Part shown: piece after piece, positions 8,643 through 16,943 of the stretch
Layout of the letters: the number at the start of each line of letters is the position of its first letter
Numbering within the stretch: the stretch's first letter is position 1
DNA from: Nibribacter ruber
Lineage (GTDB): Bacteria; Bacteroidota; Bacteroidia; Cytophagales; Hymenobacteraceae
Length of the DNA stretch: 64,000 bases
Reading direction: 5' to 3'
Assembly: GCF_009913235.1 (NCBI RefSeq)
Contig: NZ_CP047897.1
Coordinates: 4,091,001 to 4,155,000 of the forward strand
Notes under the pieces: model-generated
Databases searched by the model: none
Seen by the model: only the letters and a program-made list of their open reading frames with translations
What the model was told of the DNA's origin: nothing
Position numbers and translations under genes: made by a program

Positions 8643-9101
8643 TTAATTGTCCTTTAGTTTGCTTCTGAGAATCTGCTCTAATTCCATCAGGTGCGGCTGA
8701 ATCTTGGACTGTCCCAGTTGAGCGCTGCGCATGGTGAGGGTGCTCTGCTTGGCGGCCAGTTTTTTGCCGGTGGGCGTCTTGAAGAAAGCAGTCATGTCTT
8801 TGAGTTCCTTCTCAGTGAATTCCTCCATGTACAGTTTCACCATGTCTTCCTTGATGGCGTCCCAGCTCATGTATTTGGCAAAAAAGGAACGGACCTCAAT
8901 TTCGGCTTCCTTCATGGCGGGCATCTGTTCCATTTGCATGGTGAGCATCTGCTGCAGGTTGGTGTCTATGGTTTTGGGCGTGTCCATGGTGAGGAGCAGG
9001 GTTTCGGCGGCTTTGTAGTGGCTGCTTTGGGTTTGCGCCATGGCGCTGCCGCTTGCTGTCACCAACAGCAGAAGAAGCCCCCAAAAGAAAGATGTTCTCA
9101 T
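8643..9101 (-). CDS. DUF2059 family exported protein
   Basis: A small exported protein of 153 residues. The ATG at 9101 gives a clean signal peptide (RTSFFWGLLLLLVTASGSAMAQ) and is preferred over an in-frame ATG at 9197 that would add 32 polar residues. The mature part is helical and matches the DUF2059 pattern: a region around YMSWDAIKEDMVKLYMEEF followed by TEKELKDMTAFFKTPTGKKL, with the aromatic/Gly-Lys motif typical of the family. The function of DUF2059 is unknown. It stands alone between two divergent or convergent neighbours with no clear operon partner. Confidence 0.85.
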   Translation of the reverse strand: MRTSFFWGLLLLLVTASGSAMAQTQSSHYKAAETLLLTMDTPKTIDTNLQQMLTMQMEQMPAMKEAEIEVRSFFAKYMSWDAIKEDMVKLYMEEFTEKELKDMTAFFKTPTGKKLAAKQSTLTMRSAQLGQSKIQPHLMELEQILRSKLKDN

Positions 9102-9253
9102 AAATAGTCTAGATTTGGTAAGATGTACGGCATTCTGGGGTGGGACAGCCTTACTCTTGGGTAATTCTTTCTGAGTCACAATCAAATAACCCGCCACCAG
9201 CGCCTGCGTACCACCCTACAACCGGAAAGCACCCGTTTTGTTAATCCTATTCT

Positions 9254-9790
9254 ATGAAAATCACCAAGAAAGAAACCGCTTATAAAGGCCATTACCAGCT
9301 GCAAATCTACACGGTCAAAGACGGCCAGGAAGAGTTCAAGCGCGAGGTCTTCCAAACAGGCACCGCCGCTGCCGCGCTCGTTTTCAATACCCGGCAACAA
9401 AAATTCATTCTGGCCAAGCAGTTCAGGCCCGCCGTGGAGCAAGAATTGGTAGAAGTGGTTGCCGGTATGCTGGATAGCCCAGATGAAAAGCCCGAAGACG
9501 CCATCACCCGCGAGATTGAGGAAGAAATTGGCTTTGCCGTGGACAAGCTGGAGTTCATTGCTTCCTTTTACCCATCGCCGGGGGCGTGCTCAGAGCGGAT
9601 CGTGCTCTTCTACGCCGAGGTAAGCCATCAAGTGAGCGAAGGTGGCGGCAAAGACGATGAGCATGAAAGCATTCAATCTGTTTCCTATTCGCCCCAAGAG
9701 CTGGCTGACGCCGAGTTTATGGATGGCAAAACCTTCATGGCCGTGCAGTGGGCCGAGATGAACGTGCTGCCCAACCTTACCAAGAAGTAG
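9254..9790 (+). CDS. NUDIX hydrolase, ADP-sugar pyrophosphatase type
   Basis: A 178-residue NUDIX hydrolase. The box GMLDSPDEKPEDAITREI followed by EEEIGF matches G-x5-E-x7-R-E-U-x-E-E-x-G-U and sits at about residues 75-98. The upstream FRPAVEQELVEVVAGM and the downstream PSPGACSERIVLFYAEV are typical of the ADP-ribose / GDP-mannose pyrophosphatase branch (NudF/NudK), so it likely cleaves a nucleotide sugar to nucleoside monophosphate and sugar phosphate. The exact substrate is not readable. The ATG at 9254 starts directly before the conserved N-terminal strand. No operon partner is evident. Confidence 0.92.
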   Translation: MKITKKETAYKGHYQLQIYTVKDGQEEFKREVFQTGTAAAALVFNTRQQKFILAKQFRPAVEQELVEVVAGMLDSPDEKPEDAITREIEEEIGFAVDKLEFIASFYPSPGACSERIVLFYAEVSHQVSEGGGKDDEHESIQSVSYSPQELADAEFMDGKTFMAVQWAEMNVLPNLTKK

Positions 9791-9942
9791 GTGCTGGCAA
9801 GGCCTTTGTTTTTCTGGTTGCGTGGATGGTTTACGCGTGCTTTTTGACGCTTGAGACATGGGGCAGGATTAACTCTGCCGTCCAGGTCTCGTAAACAGGG
9901 TACACCTTGTGTAATTTTTTTAACCCTCAACCAAGAAATACC

Positions 9943-10488
9943 ATGGCTAACGACAATAAGAATTCAGAAAATAAGAGAAACCAAGAAAACAACGCTAACA
10001 ACCAGAGCGACAACCGCAAAGACGGAACCTTCGCCAGCCAAAACTATGGCACCAAGGCGCAGGATGGCAACACCGGCAACTATGATTCTACCGGTCGTAA
10101 AGACGTGAATGACGCCGGCGGCAACCTGGACCGCGGCCAGGCCCACGATGATAAAAACGGCGGTGGCGACATCTTAGGACGCCAGGGCGGCGGACGCGGC
10201 GAGGCGCAGGGCCTGGGTAAGGTTTCTTCCAACCCGGTGAGCAACAGCCCGCGCGGTGCGGAAAGTGACAAAGATACTGGTCGTGGTACGCATGCCGGCG
10301 GCCTAGGCGACAGCCACAGCGGTTTTAAAGGCAACCACAACGGCAATGACGGCACCGGCGGGGGCAAAAGCAGCGGCAGCGCCGGCCAGGGCGGCAACCC
10401 AGAGAACAGGAACCAGTCTGCTTCTGGCACCTCGGGCAAAGACGATGTCAACAACCCCAACATTGCCGGTAGAGGCGGCAAGCACTAA
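9943..10488 (+). CDS. Disordered Gly/Asn/Asp-rich hydrophilic protein
   Basis: I do not recognise a named family. The 181-residue product, starting MANDNKNSENKRNQEN at the ATG at 9943, is almost free of hydrophobic residues and built from Gly, Asn, Asp, Ser, Lys and Gln. It has no signal peptide, Cys or Trp, and imperfect Gly-rich repeats run through its second half. This composition is that of an intrinsically disordered hydrophilin, a class often linked to desiccation or osmotic stress. A longer frame from 9907 adds 12 unlikely residues. An intrinsic terminator follows 24 bp after the stop. It resembles in style, but not in sequence, the small protein at 26446. That it is a real gene is supported by the clean start, codon pattern and terminator. 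Confidence 0.72.
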   Translation: MANDNKNSENKRNQENNANNQSDNRKDGTFASQNYGTKAQDGNTGNYDSTGRKDVNDAGGNLDRGQAHDDKNGGGDILGRQGGGRGEAQGLGKVSSNPVSNSPRGAESDKDTGRGTHAGGLGDSHSGFKGNHNGNDGTGGGKSSGSAGQGGNPENRNQSASGTSGKDDVNNPNIAGRGGKH

Positions 10489-10511
10489 GATAGGTTCTTA
10501 CCTGTCTTGAA

Positions 10512-10553
10512 CGAAGAGGCCTGTTCTGTAAATGGACAGGCCTCTTCGTTTTT
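10512..10553 (+). terminator. Intrinsic terminator fused to a palindromic repeat
   Basis: A 13-bp perfect stem CGAAGAGGCCTGT / ACAGGCCTCTTCG with an 11-nt loop is followed by TTTTT. That T-tract and the preceding CG are the first bases of palindromic repeat copy 4. Confidence 0.85.
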
Positions 10554-10584
10554 GGGCTATTTTGGTGAAAACAGCCCAAAAGCG
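10547..10584. repeat. 38-bp palindromic repeat, copy 4
   Basis: Left half CGTTTTTGGGCTATTTTG and right half AAACAGCCCAAAAGCG. GGGC pairs with GCCC, an arm change on both sides compared with the GGCC form. It shares bases with the terminator before it. Confidence 0.78.
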
Positions 10585-10756
10585 GAGGCAAGTGGCTAAG
10601 TGTGAACCAAGACCAAAGCGCAAAATGCTGAGAAACTTTTGGCCGCAATAGGAAAATAGGAGCATTTGTGTCATCTTAACACATAAACCCCTTGTCTTTG
10701 TAGTAATGCGCCTTACCCGTCCTACACTGGAACGTCGGGCCTCTAAACGCATGTAG

Positions 10757-11671
10757 ATGAGCAAAACCGTGAGCCCGAAGATCAGTGTGGTGATTCCGCT
10801 TTACAACAAAGGGGCGTACATTGCGGCTACGCTTCAGTCTGTGCTGCGCCAGACCTTCCCCAGCTTTGAGGTCATCATTGTAGACGATGGGTCCACAGAC
10901 CAAGGACCGGCGGTGGTAGAAACCTTCCAGGATTCCCGCTTACGCATTGTGCATCAGTCCAACCTTGGCGTGTCTGCTGCCCGCAACCAGGGCATACGGC
11001 TGGCGCAGGCTCCCTACATTGCCTTCCTGGACGCCGATGACTTCTGGCAGCCTACTTATTTAGAAGAAATGCTCCGGTTCATAGAACGATATCCGGCCTG
11101 TGGATTGTACGTTTCGGCTCATCAGGTGGCAGAGAAGCACCAGGTGCTGGACCCTCCTAAAGATTTGCCGGAAGGTGTTTTGCCAGATTATTTTCATGCC
11201 GAGCTCACCTACAAGATTACCCGGCTTTCATCTACCGTGGTGCCCCGCCAAATTTGTGAAGAGGTAGGGGGCTTTCCTGTGGGTATGGTGAGCGGGGAGG
11301 ACAGTTATTTCTGCGGAAGGATAGCCATAGCCCACCCAGTGGCCTTTTTGACGAAGCCATTGGTCATCTATAACCAGCAGTACAGCGGCCTCCAGGACCG
11401 GTCCTTTAAAGGAGACACGTGCGCAGAAGATTGGTGTGACCTGTACCAGCCCGGGGCGTTTTACCAGAACGAGTTAGTAGCTGTCAAGGCCCTTAAGGCT
11501 GGTATTAGACTGGCCATGACGTTAAACAGAAGTCAAAGCAGAGCCATTGAGAAGAGAACCAGGTACACTGCCCTTTTCCAGAAGAAGTGGCGCTATCTCT
11601 ATTTCTTAAACCGGGTGCCCGCTCCGTTCATTCTGTTGTACAAAAAAATAAAGCCGCTGCTGGCAAATTAA
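10757..11671 (+). CDS. Family 2 glycosyltransferase
   Basis: A 304-residue inverting glycosyltransferase of family GT2, first gene of the polysaccharide locus. The N-terminal GT-A fold shows ISVVIPLYNKGAYI (about 9-22), FEVIIVDDGSTD (about 37-48), GVSAARNQGI (about 75-84) and the DXD-like FLDADDFW (about 93-100). The C-terminal third is Lys/Arg-rich and hydrophobic, compatible with peripheral membrane contact. It transfers a sugar from a nucleotide donor to a growing glycan; donor and acceptor cannot be read. A gap of 192 bp separates it from the exporter genes, so it may have its own promoter. Confidence 0.93.
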   Translation: MSKTVSPKISVVIPLYNKGAYIAATLQSVLRQTFPSFEVIIVDDGSTDQGPAVVETFQDSRLRIVHQSNLGVSAARNQGIRLAQAPYIAFLDADDFWQPTYLEEMLRFIERYPACGLYVSAHQVAEKHQVLDPPKDLPEGVLPDYFHAELTYKITRLSSTVVPRQICEEVGGFPVGMVSGEDSYFCGRIAIAHPVAFLTKPLVIYNQQYSGLQDRSFKGDTCAEDWCDLYQPGAFYQNELVAVKALKAGIRLAMTLNRSQSRAIEKRTRYTALFQKKWRYLYFLNRVPAPFILLYKKIKPLLAN

Positions 11672-11863
11672 CAGACAAATAGTTAGCCGTATAATTCGGT
11701 TTATCCGTATAATACTATATAATTCTTGAGTCAATCCAATATCAGATTGGCTACTTCACCTTCTCTTCGGCACACAATATCATAGCCAGGCGCTTGCCGG
11801 GCTGTATTGTTGGTATACCTGCGCTCACTTGTACAGCATCCACCTTGCTTCCCTCGGCGTTTT
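11672..11863. other. AT-rich gap before the ABC exporter genes
   Basis: No gene is visible. A direct repeat of CCGTATAAT occurs twice near 11688-11712 within an AT-rich stretch that also reads ACTATATAATTCTTG. It is a plausible promoter zone for the exporter and glycosyltransferase run that follows. Confidence 0.4.
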
Positions 11864-12721
11864 ATGTCAGGCACCGCTACAACCAATTGGGATTGGGAGA
11901 TCACCCCTAAGACTTCTTTCTGGGCGCACAGCACCCAGGAGTTGTGGGCGTACCGGCATTTGCTGGCAGGGTTGGTACGGCGGTACTTTCTTCTCAACTA
12001 TAACCAGACAGTGCTGGGGCCTCTTTGGATTCTGTTTCAGCCTGTTCTTACGCTGGCCACCTACGTGCTGGTGTTCAACAAACTGGTGGGCATCTCTACG
12101 GGCGCCTTGCCGCCGGTAGTCTTCTACGCCGCGGGCATTGTGCTCTGGAACTTCTTCAGCGACAGCTTTATGGGCACGTCTAACACCTACAGAGAGAATA
12201 TTCAACTGTTCAGCAAGGTCTATTTTCCTAGAATCATCATGCCGGTTTCAGTGGTGAGCACCCAGTTTCTGCGTTTCCTGATTCAGATGGGCATGCTGCT
12301 GGCTGTCATATTGTATTATAGTCTGGTTACTGACTACGCTTTTCAATGGACCTGGAACCTGCTGCTTTTGCCTGCGGCCGTTGCCTTGGTGGGTTTGTTA
12401 GGGTTGGGGCTGGGGCTTTTGTTTTCTGTGCTCACGGCCAAGTACCGTGATATTACCAACCTTGTAAGTCTGGGCGTGCGGCTGCTCATGTTCGTGACCC
12501 CGGTTATTTATCCTTTGACCGTCATTCCAGAAAAATTACGCTGGGTGGTGCAGCTCAATCCGCTTACGCCGCTGTTTGAGTTGTTCCGGCTTGCCTTATT
12601 AGGCCAGGGATTGGTCACGCCCATGCAGTTGGCGTACAGCTTGGTGCTAGCGGTAATATTGTTGCTGGGGGCTGTTCTGTTCTTTCAAAAGCAAGGCGAT
12701 AGATTGATTGATGTAGTGTAA
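11864..12721 (+). CDS. Polysaccharide ABC transporter permease (Wzm type)
   Basis: The membrane subunit of an ABC-2 type polysaccharide exporter, 285 residues from the ATG at 11864. The N-terminus has WAYRHLLAGLVRRYFLLNYNQTVLGPLW (split by function into the amphipathic coupling helix and first membrane segment), typical of Wzm/TagG proteins. Six membrane segments follow, with the conserved FSVLTAKYRDI loop and a PVIYPLTVIPEKLR periplasmic turn. Together with the adjacent ATPase it should move an undecaprenyl-linked glycan to the periplasm. I reject the longer frame from 11807 because its 19 extra residues do not fit the family. It lies 17 bp before the ATPase gene. Confidence 0.92.
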   Translation: MSGTATTNWDWEITPKTSFWAHSTQELWAYRHLLAGLVRRYFLLNYNQTVLGPLWILFQPVLTLATYVLVFNKLVGISTGALPPVVFYAAGIVLWNFFSDSFMGTSNTYRENIQLFSKVYFPRIIMPVSVVSTQFLRFLIQMGMLLAVILYYSLVTDYAFQWTWNLLLLPAAVALVGLLGLGLGLLFSVLTAKYRDITNLVSLGVRLLMFVTPVIYPLTVIPEKLRWVVQLNPLTPLFELFRLALLGQGLVTPMQLAYSLVLAVILLLGAVLFFQKQGDRLIDVV

Positions 12722-12738
12722 ACAGGAGAATTGGGGCA

Positions 12739-14040
12739 ATGTCTGAGACCGTCATCAAGGTAGAGCATCTTTATAAATTGTACCGTTTGGGTACCATTGG
12801 CACCGGTACGTTTCGGCGGGATGTGCAGCGGTGGTTCTCCCGTTCCGTTCTTAAAAAGCAAGACCCCTTCGTGCCAATAGAATCTGGTAAAAAAACGAGT
12901 CACATAGAAAATCAGTCCATCCTGGCCCTGCAGGACATCAACTTTGAGGTTAAGCACGGCGAGGCCATTGGCATCATTGGCAGTAACGGCTCCGGCAAGT
13001 CCACGCTGCTCAAAATCATCTCCAGAATTGTGAAGCCCACAGAAGGCACCGTGCGCGGAAGGGGCAAGGTAAGCAGTCTCTTGGAAGTGGGCACGGGCTT
13101 TCACCAAGACTTAACCGGCCGGGAGAACATTTACATCAGCGGGTACCTGCTGGGCATGAGCAAAGCCGAAATAAAGGCCAAGTTTGATGAGATGGTGGCC
13201 TTTTCTGGGGTGGAGGAGTTTATTGATACGCCCGTGAAGCGCTATTCTTCTGGCATGTACGTGCGGCTGGCCTTTTCCGTGGCCGCGCACCTGGAACCCG
13301 ATATTTTGATTGTGGACGAGGTGCTGGCCGTAGGCGATGCAGATTTCCAGAAGAAGTGCTTGGGCAAGATGCGCGAAGTGTCACAGGCGCAGGGACGCAC
13401 CATTTTGTTTGTGAGCCACAGCATGCAAGCCATCAAGAACCTCTGCGACAAAGCCCTCTGGCTGAACAAGGGAGAGTTACAGGCTTTTGGCGGAGTAAAT
13501 ACGGTGGTCAACCAATATCTCAATCATGCCCAGCACCACAAATTCAAGCAAACCTGGGCTTCGCCTACAGTGGCTCCCGGCAATGACTGGCTCAGGATAA
13601 AATCAGTGGAACTGGTGCCGCAGCTAGAAAACCCAGATGACCCTTTGGACATACGCGTGCCGCTCACGGTCCAGTGCCAGTTCTGGTGCTTAAAACAGGA
13701 TATACAGCTGAGCGTGGGGCTTTTGCTTTTCACCACTGGCGGCGAATGCATTTTTGACGTGCCCTCAGATCCCGTTTCCAGCCAGGTGGGCGTGATGGAA
13801 GCAGAGTGCACCATTCCGGGTAATTTCCTCAATGACGGCTCTTATTACATCTCACTCAATTTCGTGAAGGACACGTCGGTGGGCTTGTTTGACTTTGACG
13901 AGTGCCTGGCCTTTGACCTGGAAGACTATAGAGGGGACATACTATGGTATGGCAAATGGTGGGGAGCGGTACGTCCAAAGCTTCCTTTTGAGGTGAAATG
14001 TGCAGAGCCGGTTCTGGAAGAATCAACCCTAAGATTATGA
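12739..14040 (+). CDS. Polysaccharide ABC transporter ATPase with C-terminal glycan-binding domain (Wzt type)
   Basis: The ATPase partner of the exporter, 433 residues. Walker A GSNGSGKST is at 81-89, the signature is in the form YSSGMYVRLAF, and Walker B ends in VDE (192-194) followed by VLAVGD. After residue about 270 comes an extra beta-rich domain of about 150 residues, as in Wzt proteins that recognise the capped non-reducing end of the O-polysaccharide. This implies that chain length is set by a terminal modification; the methyltransferase domain encoded 1.3 kb downstream is a candidate. The stop overlaps the next start as ATGA. A teichoic-acid TagH role is unlikely in a Bacteroidota cell. 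Confidence 0.94.
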   Translation: MSETVIKVEHLYKLYRLGTIGTGTFRRDVQRWFSRSVLKKQDPFVPIESGKKTSHIENQSILALQDINFEVKHGEAIGIIGSNGSGKSTLLKIISRIVKPTEGTVRGRGKVSSLLEVGTGFHQDLTGRENIYISGYLLGMSKAEIKAKFDEMVAFSGVEEFIDTPVKRYSSGMYVRLAFSVAAHLEPDILIVDEVLAVGDADFQKKCLGKMREVSQAQGRTILFVSHSMQAIKNLCDKALWLNKGELQAFGGVNTVVNQYLNHAQHHKFKQTWASPTVAPGNDWLRIKSVELVPQLENPDDPLDIRVPLTVQCQFWCLKQDIQLSVGLLLFTTGGECIFDVPSDPVSSQVGVMEAECTIPGNFLNDGSYYISLNFVKDTSVGLFDFDECLAFDLEDYRGDILWYGKWWGAVRPKLPFEVKCAEPVLEESTLRL

Positions 14041-15302
14041 AAGCCTCCACCTCGTACCATATCCACCACCTGAACCTGAGCCACGGCCTACCGCTGCCAG
14101 ACCTCTTAGACATGGAGCAGGGCCAATACCTGGTGTTCTGGTGGAAATCATTGGCCCTTGGCCACGTTTTCCTGGAGTCGCGGTCAGGACTTACTCTGGC
14201 GCAGCTGCTATTAAAAGTTAGTGCCGCGCTTAAGCCGGCCGTAGAGATGTACGTAGCGCAAAGTGGTCTGCCTAAAACGTCCTGGCGGCTATGGATGGAG
14301 CAGGGGAAACAGGAAAAGTGGCTGCCTTACTTTCAGGACGTCTTTCAGGAAGCCATTCCGCAGGAGGTTCCTGCCACGGTCCCTATTTCTGTGGTAATCT
14401 GCACTTGTAACCGGGCACCGCAGCTACAGCAATGCCTGGACCGCCTGCTGCAACTTACCTGCCTTCCAGAGGAAATTATTGTAGTAGACAACGCGCCCAA
14501 AGACAACGCCAGCCAAGAGGTGGTGGAACAGTACCCTTCGGTGCGCTATGTACGGGAGAGCAGAATGGGGCTGGACGTGGCCAGAAACACCGGTGCCCGG
14601 CAAGCCAGTCTGCCAGTGGTCGCTTATGTAGACGATGACGTGACCGTGCACCCGGTGTGGGCGTATTATGTATGGGAGTCCTTCCAAAACCCAGACGTGG
14701 CTGCCCTAACGGGCCTGGTGCTGGCCTCGCACCTTAAGTCTGAGGCTCAGTGCATTTTTGAGAAGCACTGGAGTTTTAATCGGGGATTTGTGGAGAAAGT
14801 CTATGACACCTACTATTTCAAATCTACCCTGCCCAAGGGGCCGCCAGTCTGGGAGATAGGCGCGGGCGCCAACATGGCCTTTAGAAGAGAAGTGTTTCAG
14901 GAGGTGGGCTATTTTGACGAGCTGTTGGATGCGGGAGCGGCTGGCTGTAACGGCGACTCTGAGATGTGGTACCGCCTGCTGGCCAAAGGTTTTACCATTC
15001 TGTACAACCCCAAAGCCATCGTCTTTCATGAGCACCGCGAGAACGTGCAAGAATTGAAAAGGCAGATTTTCTTTTACATGCGCGGCCATGCGGTGGCAGC
15101 CCTCAAGCAGCACCGATACCACAAGGCAGGCTATCCCCAGTACTTAACCAAACTCTTGCTGGTGTCTTACAGCCGGCTGGCGATACGCGGCTTCCCTCAT
15201 TATTCCTTCCAGTACCAGACCTTGTGGGCGCAAGTAACGGGCTTGCTCTCCGGATTGGCTTTTTACCTAAAACACACCAGACACTGGAACCAAAAACCTT
15301 GA
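14037..15302 (+). CDS. Family 2 glycosyltransferase with extra N-terminal domain
   Basis: A 421-residue protein. Residues 1 to about 115 form a domain I do not recognise. The GT2 domain begins at ISVVICTCNRAPQL (about 117-130) and continues with EEIIVVDNAPKDN, RMGLDVARNTGAR and the DXD-like YVDDDVTVHP. A conserved EIGAGANMAFRREVF and a FHEHRENV motif sit in the acceptor half, as in many cell-surface glycan transferases. The start is the ATG at 14037 overlapping the ATPase stop (ATGA), so translation is coupled. The N-terminal domain has no glycosyltransferase motif and may bind a partner or the lipid carrier. Confidence 0.9.
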   Translation: MKASTSYHIHHLNLSHGLPLPDLLDMEQGQYLVFWWKSLALGHVFLESRSGLTLAQLLLKVSAALKPAVEMYVAQSGLPKTSWRLWMEQGKQEKWLPYFQDVFQEAIPQEVPATVPISVVICTCNRAPQLQQCLDRLLQLTCLPEEIIVVDNAPKDNASQEVVEQYPSVRYVRESRMGLDVARNTGARQASLPVVAYVDDDVTVHPVWAYYVWESFQNPDVAALTGLVLASHLKSEAQCIFEKHWSFNRGFVEKVYDTYYFKSTLPKGPPVWEIGAGANMAFRREVFQEVGYFDELLDAGAAGCNGDSEMWYRLLAKGFTILYNPKAIVFHEHRENVQELKRQIFFYMRGHAVAALKQHRYHKAGYPQYLTKLLLVSYSRLAIRGFPHYSFQYQTLWAQVTGLLSGLAFYLKHTRHWNQKP

Positions 15303-15308
15303 CGAGAC

Positions 15309-16943
15309 ATGGAAGAGATGCTTTCTATAGCGCAAGACACGCCCTTGGTATCGGTGATTATTCCGTGTTATAACCAGGGACATTTTCTGGCAAAGGCCAT
15401 AGAAAGCGTGCTTCATCAGAGTTATAAAAACACAGAAGTAGTAGTAGTGGATGACGGCTCTACAGATCAAACCGCGGTTCAGGCCCAGGCCTACCCACAA
15501 GTAATCTACATCTACCAGCAGAACCAAGGGTTGCCAGGGGCCAGGAACACGGGTATACGCCACAGCAAAGGCCATATGCTCCTGTTCCTGGACGCCGATG
15601 ATTGGCTCTACCCCAAAGGCATTGAAGCGAACGTGAAGCAACTGGAACAGCAGAAGGAGGCAGCCTTTGTATCAGGGACGTTTGATGCCTTCTACACGCA
15701 GGAAAACACCATACGAGAAGGGGCAGTGGCGGTACCGGATCATCATTATCTCCATCTGCTGCAGGGGAATTACATTGGCATGGTGGCCACGGTCTTGTTC
15801 AGGAGGTGGGTGCTGGAGGAGTTTCAGTTTGATACCGCCCTTAAAAACTGCGAAGACTATGACCTGTACCTGCGCATCGCCAGAAAGTACCCGGTGTGCC
15901 ACCATGCAGAAAAGATAGCGGCCTATCGGTTTCATTCGGCCAACATGTCTTCTAATATTCCCAAGATGCTGCAAGGAGCATTGGCCACCTTAAGAAGGCA
16001 AAGAGAACAGCTGGCCACCCAAGAGGAAAGGCGAGCCTACCAGAAAGGAAGAACCACCTGGAAGAAATACTACTGCAAAGAACTCTATGAGCACCAAGTG
16101 AAGCAAAAAGCGCCCATTACTGCCAACGCGCTGTTGACGTTTCTGCAGCACAGGCCGCATTACCTGCTCTCATACTCCCTTAAAGCGAACAAAACCATGG
16201 TAAAGAAACAAGTCAAGAAACTCATTCCCACCTCCTGGTTGAGGTACCTGCATCAGAATAGCTGGTATAGCCGTTTTGTGCCGCCGGTGGGGGAGGTGCG
16301 CTTCGGGGATTTTGGCATGACCAAACCATTCAGCAAGGAGTTTGGCTATGACCGCGGCGGCCCCATTGACCGCTACTACATGGAAAGTTTTTTAAAAGAC
16401 AATGCTGCCAGCATACAAGGCCGGGTGCTGGAGATAGGAGACAATGAGTACACTCTTGCCTATGGTCAGGAGAAAGTAACCAAAAGCGATATTCTGCATG
16501 TAGATGAAAGCAATGCCAAGGCCACGTTCATTGCAGACATCAGCCATGCCCCGCACTTACCGGCCAATGCCTTTGACTGCCTGCTGCTTACCCAGACGCT
16601 GCATTTAATTTATGACGTGAAAAGCGCCTTAGAAACCTGCCACCGCGTTTTGAAACCGGGCGGTCACCTCCTGTTAACCGTACCCGGCATCACGCCCATA
16701 GACCACGGCGAGTGGAAAGAAACCTGGTATTGGGCCTTCACGGACAAAGCCGTGCGCAAATTGCTGGAAGAAACTTTTCCGGGAGGCCACCTAGAGATAA
16801 GCACCTATGGTAATGTGTTTGCAGCCAGCGCATTTCTGTACGGACTAGGTCTGCCAGAAGTAGCTAAGGAAAAGTTAGACGTCCAGGATCCTCACTTCCA
16901 GGTAATCATTGCGGTGCGCGCCACAAAATCTGCAGTATGCTAG
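15309..16943 (+). CDS. GT2 glycosyltransferase fused to SAM-dependent methyltransferase
   Basis: A 544-residue two-domain protein. Residues 1 to about 230 are GT2: LVSVIIPCYNQGHFL, TEVVVVDDGSTDQ, GLPGARNTGI and the DXD-like FLDADDW near residue 96. A helical linker with basic residues follows. From about 345 a class I methyltransferase appears: GRVLEIGDNEYT (about 371-382, motif I), a DISHAPHLPANAFD block and a LKPGGHLLLTVPG motif. The first domain should add a sugar and the second probably methylates the glycan. Placed after a Wzt with a glycan-binding tail, a chain-capping methylation is an attractive but unproven role. The last 7 bp overlap the deacetylase start. Confidence 0.92.
   Translation: MEEMLSIAQDTPLVSVIIPCYNQGHFLAKAIESVLHQSYKNTEVVVVDDGSTDQTAVQAQAYPQVIYIYQQNQGLPGARNTGIRHSKGHMLLFLDADDWLYPKGIEANVKQLEQQKEAAFVSGTFDAFYTQENTIREGAVAVPDHHYLHLLQGNYIGMVATVLFRRWVLEEFQFDTALKNCEDYDLYLRIARKYPVCHHAEKIAAYRFHSANMSSNIPKMLQGALATLRRQREQLATQEERRAYQKGRTTWKKYYCKELYEHQVKQKAPITANALLTFLQHRPHYLLSYSLKANKTMVKKQVKKLIPTSWLRYLHQNSWYSRFVPPVGEVRFGDFGMTKPFSKEFGYDRGGPIDRYYMESFLKDNAASIQGRVLEIGDNEYTLAYGQEKVTKSDILHVDESNAKATFIADISHAPHLPANAFDCLLLTQTLHLIYDVKSALETCHRVLKPGGHLLLTVPGITPIDHGEWKETWYWAFTDKAVRKLLEETFPGGHLEISTYGNVFAASAFLYGLGLPEVAKEKLDVQDPHFQVIIAVRATKSAVC

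Noticed and set aside
10498-10764. Minus-strand frames between the disordered protein and the first glycosyltransferase
   Set aside because: They run through the terminator and repeat copy 4 and have no protein-like pattern.
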